Positions 39,971 to 64,000 of a DNA stretch of 64,000 nucleotides are shown here, in pieces. Position numbers and translations under genes: made by a program. Origin of the DNA: Haemonchus contortus (Eukaryota; Nematoda; Chromadorea; Rhabditida; Trichostrongylidae); contig LS997565.1 of NCBI GenBank assembly GCA_000469685.2, positions 8,629,005 to 8,693,004 on the forward strand, in the 5' to 3' direction. Numbering within the stretch: the stretch's first letter is position 1; each line of letters begins with the position of its first letter. The notes below the pieces were generated by a model. The model had not been told where the DNA came from, ran no database searches, and was given only the letters and a program-made list of their open reading frames with translations.

Positions 39971-42290
39971 TCTTTTATTGATTATTATTTTGTTTATTTT
40001 AAAAATTTTATTAGATATTGTTTTACTGGGCATCATTACGATCCTTACAAATGGGCCATTCCTGTGGGTTAAGCCACGTATACTCATTTCTACAGAATTT
40101 GTTTTCTGTAAACACAGTGATTTCTGATCTGTTGTTATTCTGAGGTGCTCTTGTAATCGTTCTGTCATGCTCGCTAACCCTACTTAATCGTTGTTTTCTA
40201 TTTTTTTTCAAAATGTTGGATAACCTCGCAGATTGAGCCAGGCGTTTGTTTTCAGTTCCTACTTGTTGCTGTGATTGATAGGCGCAATTATTTTTGTTGC
40301 CGTCAACATATCTTCTGACCTGGAGCAATTTCTGGTTTCCAGAAAGTAAATTACTTTGAAAATTTGGTTCTTTCTGTCAATTATCGTATCCAGCCTACTT
40401 GACTTCTTCTAGAAACCTCGATGCTAGGATATTCCGGAAATGAGTTTTGGCCCTCCTTCTCAATAAGGTGTCCCTCGTTTCCACTATAACGGTCAAACTT
40501 CTGTTGTTTGGACTAGGCTTAGGGATGCTAGGATATTCCGGAAATGGAGCAGAGGCCAATGGCGCTTCTATCAAATGCATGATCAATGAAGCGATCTTCG
40601 TACTCCGAGGTTCCCAATCTAGTCTTGTCGAGACCAAACAAGCTGTTTATTCTTTTGAAGTAGCTCTACAGCCCTTAAAGAAAGTCTGTCACCGTTGGCT
40701 CAATTTTTGCCAGTTCGTATTCTCGTCGGTTGAATAACTGGTTTGCCGTTGTTTACTTTGCTGAGCGATGGCTTTGTTTTTGATTTTATTCACATGTCCA
40801 GGTAGTTTGGTAATTGGTTTTCACCGTTCATAAATAATTTACATGTGTAAAGAATTATTCTAAGGGATGGTAGAGGAGTAAATGTATTGAGGGATGCTGA
40901 GTAACTGCGGGGTTGGCTTAAGCCTAGATAACTGCTGCTCCCATATCCCATAGCTGGTCTCGGGCTGATGCAATGCAATGAGTCAATGGCGAGATGAATG
41001 TCAGCTATTCTATCTATTAGTCCAGTCAGCTAAAATCAATCAATATTCAAGAATGATTATTTGGTCGGAATTCGTGATCGATATTGGCCCCACAATTTGA
41101 TCCCCATTCAATGGCCCCATTGTCCGCTGTCACGCCGTTTTTTGAACGGATTGAGTAGGTTCTCTTGTGTTTGTATAGTGGATCGCTTCTTTTTTCATTT
41201 TCTTTTTTGTATTCTGAATTTTTGCGTTTACTTTTCTCCGTGCTGGTATAATCTTCTCTATTAAATTTTGATTTTGTTGTTAGTAATCAGTTCTTTTCGC
41301 TTTCAAAGAGCTAATCTCTTTTGCTTACAAACATTACGCATACATGAATTTTTCGAGTAACTCACGAACCAGATTTCATGCCATTACTAGTATCAGACTC
41401 TGAATGTTTCCCCAATCCCTTCTATAGTTGGTCTTACTGGTAAACGTTGAACACTCGTTCATGGTTGTAGCTAGATGGCGGACGCAACATCAATTATCAT
41501 CTCAGCCACTCTCCCAATTGTCTTCGATGTCGACCCTTTTACCTCCTGAGTCCTGACGACACAAGCTTCCTTTGAAAACATCCTGTCTGGGAGAAAAAAA
41601 CTCCCTGTATTTACATAACACATCATAGCTCAATGGTCTCCTTAGTTGGTTCGTCTCCTCCACTCTATTTAGGGCTGAGCAGGCCCTCTTACAAAGAGCT
41701 TAGGTTCTGGTATCTTCAATTCAACTCGAGAGACAACTCGAAGCTGTAGGAGATAGCAGAACAGCTATGCTCTCCTTCTTCAGTTTGATCATCCGTCGAA
41801 TGCGATTACAAACGCATACTGTAACAAATTTCTGACAGCACCTTCAGTAGGCTTAGGACGATTAACCCATATTCGGGAAGCGCCATGTCTCAAACTTTCA
41901 GCCGTGGTTGTGGTTGCACTTGAATGTTAACTGGTATTTACAACGATTGGTAGGCTTCCGTCGATAAAAATCGGCTACTATTTATGCGTTAATCCTTGTA
42001 TCCCTTTATATTATGCCAGCTGTCGATCGGAACTGAGAACTTACTTGGCCTGAGGAAGAAGCCAGGATTTGATCCTCGAGTCACATCGGCAGTGTAGGCG
42101 CCAGTTGCTTCTATTCCATGTTCGACCTATGGCTGATGTACTGGCACTATACTGTATGACGAACCATATACTTTGTCCTTACCACCCAAGAGTCTGGAAC
42201 ATGCCAGCTTTTTGTGGAATTGCCATTTCAGAAGGTTTTCCAGTTCGGCATTGATCTCATTCTTCTTGACAGAGAATAAATCTTCAGCAT
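39970..42290. repeat. Tandem-array copy 3, left part
   Basis: Homologous to 34.49-36.81 kb: near-identical up to about 41.57 kb, then progressively more diverged. Ends where the sequence changes after CAGCATCC (42290) at the start of a foreign repeat-rich segment. Carries a minus-strand SINE copy at about 41880-42150. Confidence 0.82.
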
Positions 42291-43659
42291 CCTACTTATA
42301 TAATCGGCTAGCGTGTGTCTGTTGGTGTGTCTGTGTGTGTGTGTGTGTTTGTGTGTGTGTTTGTCTGACCGGAAATTCATAACTCCTGTCCCACTGGACC
42401 TAGGGCATTCAAATTTGAAGGAGAGATAGGGGGCAGGATGGGAACACTGATGGCACGTGGTAGGAAGTGACAACTATCGATAGAAACTGATAAGGAGCCT
42501 TAAAAGGCAAAAGCCTGAGTATCCGTAACTCCCTTCGTATTAGCGATGAAGCCTTGGCACTTGGGCAGGTGGTTCAGGATGTGAAGGGAACGTTGAAGAT
42601 TGGTGAAAGAGAATGATAACAAGTGATAGGGACTGATAAGAAGCCACAGAAGGCGAGGGCCTGTAGGTCCGTGACGCGCTTCCCGTTAATAGTGGAATCT
42701 TGGTATTTCAATAGGTTATGTAAGATGTCACAGGATCGTAGGTACTCGGTGACAGGATCCAGAACGGTTGGTACCAGACCAGGAGCTGATAAAACTGACA
42801 AGGGCTAATGATATCCTCGAAAGCGTAGGGCCACTATAATAATGGCATTAATAGTGGAGCTTTGACAGTTTGGCATGTGATGTAAACTATAGTGGGGTCG
42901 TAGACGACCGATGATAGAAACTGATAACAGCTGATAACAACTGATAAGAGCACTTTCGGACTGAATTTACCTCCTGTGGTATTTGCGATGTATTTATGAT
43001 TACGGCTATTATATAGATTACGACCGCTACCCAGCAAGGTCTGTAACTCAGTGGAAGATCAAGGTTGCTATATGTTTTGACCAGGTGGTTTACCCGAGAA
43101 AGACACCGACCAACTATCCAACATGAACAGCACGGATTCAGGAAGTGCCAACCAACAGCTGTATATTCCGCAGTTAGTTGGCACTGCATGTGAAGAGGGA
43201 AATGTGAGAGTTTCGTTGAAAGAATGGGTTTTCCATATCACCACCTTTATCATAATCACAAACGTTTGCGGACGGACACACCGACATACCGACATACCGA
43301 CATACCGACATACCGACATACACACAAACCGACAAACCGACACACCAAGTTTCTGCTTTATAAATGAGAGAGATACCATTTACGACAGAGCTCATCCGAC
43401 CGCCAATAATTTGGGATTCTCAACCAATGATGTACCGTGGAAGAAAGAAGTCTCAAAGATAACGACATCTGATAATGGTGTTATTATCACTCGAGAACAT
43501 TAGTGAGCACTGCACAATTCTTTGGTCGCCTATCAGTTAAACCTTTAATGATTCATAATTTTCGAGATGAAAAGCAACCATGTGACCCATTCATTCGTAG
43601 GCGTAAGCGTGGGCATGTGGTGCACGCATTGTGGCGTGCGTAGCCCAACTGGTACCTCT
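42291..43659. repeat. 1.37-kb segment of simple and degenerate tandem repeats splitting copy 3
   Basis: Starts with a TG microsatellite (about 42315-42362). It continues as a degenerate tandem repeat whose units begin AACTGATAAGGAGCC (42486), GACTGATAAGAAGCC (42630), AACTGACAAGGGC (42793) and AACTGATAAGAGC (42938), a period of roughly 145 bp. It then contains an 8-bp CCGACATA array at 43280-43320. It interrupts homology to the 5.48-kb unit. ORFs through it are repeat artefacts. Confidence 0.7.
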
Positions 43660-46600
43660 ATACCTGGCGTCCTATGACATCAACTGGTATTGCAAAACTC
43701 CGTCTACTTCATTTAGGGGCCCGATCGGCAGAGAGTAAATAAGAAACTAATATGGCAGTTGGTAGTTGTTTTGGAGCTTTCCTCTTGAAAGGAGATATTA
43801 GCATCAAAAGCGGGATACATCAGTGGAGAGGGTGCTGTAGCCCATACTCTCACTCATTTCTAACAGCGCCGTTATATCCCACCGTAACTTTCAACGGTCG
43901 ATTTCATCATCGCTGAGTTTGAAACAAACGTATCCCACTGTAGACCAAAGAACCATTCATTTTTTTAGTCTTTTTTTATTTTCGTCGGGTCGCTTTCCAT
44001 TTTTTCTTATTTTCTCTTGTAGAATTCTCACTTTCTCTGACATTCTTTATATTTTATTTTTGCATTTCTACTTATTAGATACTATCTCAACCTAATTTTT
44101 AATTTATTTATCCATTTATTTATTTTTATTTTATTTTTTATTTGCCTCATTTGGACATGTTTTCCATTTGCTTGTGTCTAGTCGGTTAATTGAGTTGGCA
44201 AGCAGCCAACAACCGGCCAAGCATGAGTATTGCATGCGATTCAGCCAATTTGTTCCAGTCAGATGATAGCAAAAGCGTCGAGACCACTTCCTTGAAACTG
44301 GTGAAATCCTATTTACTATCATTACTCTTTTGCTGTTACTTTTAATTTAATTCAATCGCGTTGATGAATTTTCAATTACAATTAGTGGTTACTACTGTTG
44401 TTCGGAGGTTTGGCGTCTTACTGTTCTAGTTGTTTAGTTGTTTCACTCTATTTGAATATCTAGCAGGTTCTAGATAAGCATCTCCACCTAATCGTTAGAA
44501 AAGTTTTTAGTTTAATTATAGACTCGAAATCGATCGACAACGATTTAATTGTAACTTGCTCGTAGAATAGATAAGGCGGTCTCTCTATATAGCTGAACCC
44601 AATTGCTTTGTTTCATGACTCTGTAAAGATTGTAATAATAAAATTACTTGAGAAGCATGCAGACGTGGTAAGGTGGCAACTGGCGCACTATCTAACACTC
44701 ACGGCCACTGGTTCGAATCCCGGATCGATATCCACGTAGGTCAGCCATCCCTCTGGGGTTGAGTAATGGTACAGAGACTAGTCTGAGAAGATAAAAGTAC
44801 TACTTGTAAATCGGATCGCTACTGCAGCACATTGTATCAGTCGTGTAGACATTCAAAGCGCCTCTGCGATTATGATTGGATGTCGAGTGCAGGGCGCATC
44901 CCAGAAGCGGAATTTGTTAACGCAAAAGGCTTCAACCTTTTTATCCTTCAAATTATGTCTCCTGTGTAGTCAGTTTATTTGGTGCCGTACTTGTCTGGAA
45001 AATAGAACTGATAATGTTTAGGGAGTACACATTTGTACAAGCCAAATGCCCATTCGAGTGATCTTGTCATACAGAGTGGACTTCAAGCTCGTGGCCTATT
45101 CGAGAAGCAGTTGATGACACAACGACTTTTTCTTTTCGTTGACCACTTTGTTCATTATTTTTGACGGAAGCTAGCGTCTGGGAAAAGAATTGCATTCTTA
45201 AGATGGATGCCCTCGAAATTCCTGTGTAGGATGGAATAGATGGCGCATCCCAGCAGAGGAGATTGTCACCTCAGGGCGTTATTTTCCACATGCTGGCTAA
45301 AATCAGCTCTTTGGGTCCGACTAAAAAAGAATATGGGGCTTTTTCGTGCTGATCTGTCAGGTGTTGTTCATCACTCTGAGTTTTGCTGATGTCATTGCTC
45401 ATTTTGTTGACGTACTAAACAACGTCGAGCAACCCATGGCGTCAATCGGGTATAATTGGCCAGGTGTTCATACGAATATGGCTATTTTTAGTTGATTCTG
45501 ATGATTCAACTAGAACGGTCGAGAACTTATGAGCTCATTGCATAATGTGTGTCTAAGCTGACGTGTGTTTACTTTCTGTCAATAATAGTAAGGGTATCAG
45601 CCCAAAAAGTAAACATCTTACTATTGTGAAACCGATGGCCTGCATTTTTTCAACCATAACCCTTAGTATGTTGCACCCGTCTTATACTTTATTTATAAAG
45701 TAGAATAAAGTCTTTGACGTTGAGCAATCCCATTATGGGATGCTCACTGCATTCGATTTCCGTCAGAATCGTAGTAGCGTATTGAATAAGTATGTGGCCC
45801 ATACACTGGCTTGTTGTGTTCGACCAATTCACAATTCAATCCTTCTACCCTCCCAGACGAGTCTGGTACCAATTATCCGACCTCGGAGGGACAGAAGGCT
45901 TGGTTGACCCGAGCGGATATCGATCCGGATTCGAGCTCGTAAACGTGCGTATGTGAAGTGCGCCACTTGCTACTGTACCACCTAGCCTATTGAAAAATTG
46001 TTTAACTACGACATATTTTCAACAGTGAACTGCTACTGTCATTAAGTTCTATCCGTTGGGGTGCTGAGTGAATGATTTCAGCGCTATTTAGCGTATTTAT
46101 ACCTACTTTATCGCAGTTGCTGTTTTGTTTACAACTACGATACGATGATAATGGATCAACTGTTATCAACTTTTCGAAATCATTTTTGACGCTTGCACAT
46201 TGTACATCGCCTGGATTTTTCAGTAATTTATAATTTATCCTTATCTACGCTCTAGTATTAATCGATGTCGTTACTATCGAGTATCTTTTCAAACTCACCT
46301 CATTCACCTCTTCCAGAAACCTCTCGAGCCATTTGCGCCTCTCGGAGTGACCTCAAAAGAAGATGAAAGGAGATGGGTTATTCCTTGGGAGGATATTACC
46401 GTACCCCATGATGCCAGTGTTCAATACCGTACATGTTTTGCTTGCTTGTACACTTGTACATGAGCCCTTTGCACAAGTTTTTCCTGAAATTCCAGTGACT
46501 TTATCTATAAACTGGTTCCGCCTTTCTCACCAACAGCTGTAGAAGTCATTTTGAAGGTGGGCTAATCGCAGAACGGTGCCTTCGTATTTTGTGGAATGGG

Positions 46601-47022
46601 GTTACTATTTGTAATCTTTTTCGTTAGTTTTCTCAATCGTTTTCGTCAATGTTCCTTTCCTTCTTGGTTCATCCCATCACTTGTATAAACCTCTTTGAAA
46701 ACCTGGCGCACATGCGTAGAGCCGCATGCGCTTTGCATGTGCGCAGCCGAAAGGCTAATCGATACGCATCTGTTTGTTTTCGCGACTTTTTTCTCTAACT
46801 GTGAACGCCGCTGAGTCAATCAACTAACTCAATAAATTCCAATTCTGCTACGGTAAACTTTGATGTCCCGATCTATTTGCTTTTCGAGTGCACTTTTTCT
46901 TATCAAGAGATGGTTAGGTAAACATATCGATAGTTCTTCATTGGGGCCTGGTCTAGAATGTTCTAACTCATTTTTCATGACCTCATGGGTGCCTTTACTG
47001 ATTTTATTGATTACTATCTGCA
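43660..47022. repeat. Tandem-array copy 3, right part (diverged)
   Basis: Homologous to 31.34-34.49 kb, from CTATGACATCAACTGGTA to TTTTATTGATTACTATCTG, but with many substitutions and indels. Its middle (about 44.93-45.2 kb) carries sequence absent from copies 1 and 2. SINE copies at 44657-44905 (+) and 45735-45985 (-). Homology stops within ten bases of the splice acceptor before copine exon 1. Confidence 0.8.
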
Positions 47023-47029
47023 ATTCCAG
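47020..47029 (+). promoter_or_regulatory. Candidate trans-splice acceptor of the copine gene
   Basis: GCAATTCCAG ends at 47029, 43 nt upstream of the chosen ATG. It lies at the junction where homology to the 5.48-kb array unit ends. It is either an SL acceptor or the acceptor of a cis intron whose upstream exon was not found. Confidence 0.4.
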
Positions 47030-47072
47030 TGCGGGAACTTCATTGTACTCGGAGAACTACTCAGAACATCGA

Positions 47073-62375
<15,303 letters not shown>

Positions 62376-64000
62376 ACCTCAGGCATTGTTCTTTGTTCAA
62401 TCCTGTTTTTATTGTTGTTCTTATATTTGTAAATAAGTACAATAACTGTCGATAACCATTGTTCTTCTTTGTTTGTTCACCTTTCTATCCTGCCTTCAGA
62501 TCTCTGCCTGTCACTTGAAGCCGTTGATGAATAATTTCTTGTCATTATCAAATGTATTCAACTCGTTCTTGTTACAATTTGCTCGATAAAATTAAAAAAA
62601 GCTAATTTTGTTTGGAAGGTCATTCGGATTGGAAGGAAGGGAGAGTTCAATCAAGTTAGAATGATTGATGATTAGTACCTGGTACTACTGACTACCTCGA
62701 CTGTTATTGGCTCTATTTCGGAAGATGCCACTCTTGGTAAGCACAAGTACAGGTTCGAGTCCCATTCGGGACTTGAGGTCTGCCCATAAGTATTCCATCT
62801 TGTGGGGCATCGAAGAAAAGTCAGGGGGAATTGCATCAACCGAGTCATTTTCAGAGTGGACATGCTTGACCGATCTCTAGCTCCAGGTTTACTAGGGATA
62901 AAGATAAGGGGTGGGCTTGAGGAAGGCGTGCGATCATATAAAAACAGAACAAAGCGAGATCAGCTTCTCGCTCGAAATTCACTATTGTTCCTGGTCGTTC
63001 CTTTCTGATCAGCTAATTGAGTCCTTGCTCTCCTTAATAGAAATCAATACAATGATCTTCCTCATCATGAACTCCTTTACCTTGTGGTGATCTGAAATTT
63101 ATTTAAAAATTTTTATTTGGATTTCCTTTCTCTATTAAAATGCCCTGTGGAAAGGCGTAAATAATTTGTATTAAAGAGAATAGAAGTTATTTCGGCTCCC
63201 CCTGATTGAGTCAGGTTCTAGAACTATAAGCTCGCATCTAATCAAAGGCTTTGAAGTCTGCGGATCTAGTGATACAGTAATGAAGGCTGCTAATCCCGGC
63301 CTGAATCTGTTCGTTTGAATCCTTTCCTGATGCGTCCGGAAAAAAAGGATTGTTGGCATGGGGCACGACCCAACAGTTAATGGCTTCTTGCCCATTCGGA
63401 TTACACAGTACCTTCCTTCGTTGCTACAAAATGTGAAATACGTTGACGAATTCTCTGATTACTTGGTGTCTCTTTCATCTCACCTGTTCGGTTACTGTAG
63501 GAAGGGGTCCTCATAGGTGGTGAGGTGTTAGCGGTTCCATGTGGTCGCAGGAGCGGCCATATAATACCGTTGTGTGAACACGAACCAATTTTACTGATAT
63601 TTCTGCATACATTCCTAATGAAACAGGAGCTTTCCCATATGCATCAGTTTTTCTCCCATTGTCTAGGGAACCGGATTCTGGAAAGGCAACATTTCAAGGT
63701 GTTCAGGATATACATTTCGTCGAGCATTCAATCAGAACGAGTTCTTTTTTCAAGAATTTCACCATCATCGGGCTAAGCTGCAAAGCGATTTTTCATTTTC
63801 GCAGTTCAAATCAGCTAGCACGCGTTCCACCTTCTTGACACTTCCTGCTATCATCAGAGATGGATGGGCCAAAGACGACCGTCAACCTTCCTTATATGCC
63901 TTTTTAGCCTTCATAATTATTCATTGTAATCCTTGAATCCGGTCTATTTCGACCGGTTATAACATTCAGCCTCAGGCAATATCTCGTCCTCAAGGAAGTG
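62376..64000. other. Region 3' of the copine gene
   Basis: Contains the copine 3' UTR and the tRNA-related repeat. Further ORFs (up to 83 codons) show no recognisable protein features. No gene can be supported up to the window end. Confidence 0.5.
62660..62830 (+). mobile_element. tRNA-related repeat downstream of copine
   Basis: B-box GGTTCGAGTCC near 62753, preceded by a TGGTAAGCACAAG A-box-like block and followed by a short unique tail. It does not share the CGCCTAGGCCAAC or ACGCATTCAATACG blocks of the main SINE family, so it may be a second family or a tRNA pseudogene. Confidence 0.35.

Noticed and set aside
43265..43350. Short regularly spaced repeats considered as a CRISPR array
   Set aside because: The units are directly adjacent 8-mers without spacers, and the genome is eukaryotic.
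43123..43503. 126-codon ORF over the CCGACATA array
   Set aside because: Translation of a simple repeat, open on both strands, with no protein features.

Overview
This window looks like genomic DNA from a nematode, most likely a parasitic clade V (strongylid or hookworm-like) species. The evidence is small exons with TTTCAG-type splice acceptors, TTTCAG/TTACAG acceptors just upstream of start codons (the pattern of spliced-leader trans-splicing), a Ras protein carrying the GDGGVGKS P-loop known from C. elegans LET-60, repeat-rich introns and BEL/Pao retroelements. The species cannot be named from the sequence alone.

Layout. (1) About 0.3-5.1 kb, minus strand: 3' end and central exons of an ankyrin-repeat protein gene. 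(2) 5.3-9.96 kb, minus strand: a complete 14-exon gene for the pumilio-repeat ribosome-biogenesis factor NOP9 (612 codons plus stop). One intron carries a 403-bp palindromic MITE next to a tRNA-derived SINE. (3) 12.08-13.89 kb, minus strand: a complete 6-exon let-60/Ras gene (183 aa, CAAX box CSIL). (4) 14-24.3 kb: no recognisable complete gene, only SINE copies and decayed ORFs. (5) 24.36-27.15 kb, plus strand: a metallophosphoesterase of the MPPE1/PGAP5/Cdc1-Ted1 type with a membrane segment at each end. (6) 29.0-47.0 kb: a tandem array of three copies of a 5.48-kb, apparently non-coding unit, each carrying three SINE copies. Parts of copies 1 and 2, and 2 and 3, are near-identical, while the outer parts have diverged. 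Copy 3 is split by about 1.4 kb of simple and degenerate tandem repeats. (7) 47.07-62.38 kb, plus strand: a 17-exon copine gene (C2A, C2B, vWA/copine domain, then a long Pro/Gln/Tyr-rich tail; 721 aa). Its 13th intron holds (8) a 9.4-kb BEL/Pao LTR retroelement at 51.17-60.57 kb with identical 221-bp LTRs, a TGTAT target-site duplication, gag, a large pol and a phlebovirus-glycoprotein-like envelope region interrupted by two stop codons.

The cellular genes are ordinary and unrelated in function: nucleolar 18S rRNA maturation, Ras signalling, GPI-anchor remodelling and Ca2+/phospholipid binding. NOP9 and the ankyrin gene share a strand with a gap of under 200 bp and could form an operon. The most interesting material is mobile DNA: the very young env-bearing BEL element inside an active-looking gene, the foldback MITE, the SINE family and the recently homogenised tandem array. 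Exon coordinates below were read by eye from reading frame and splice signals. The NOP9, Ras, MPPE-like and copine models close in frame with lengths divisible by three, which supports them.
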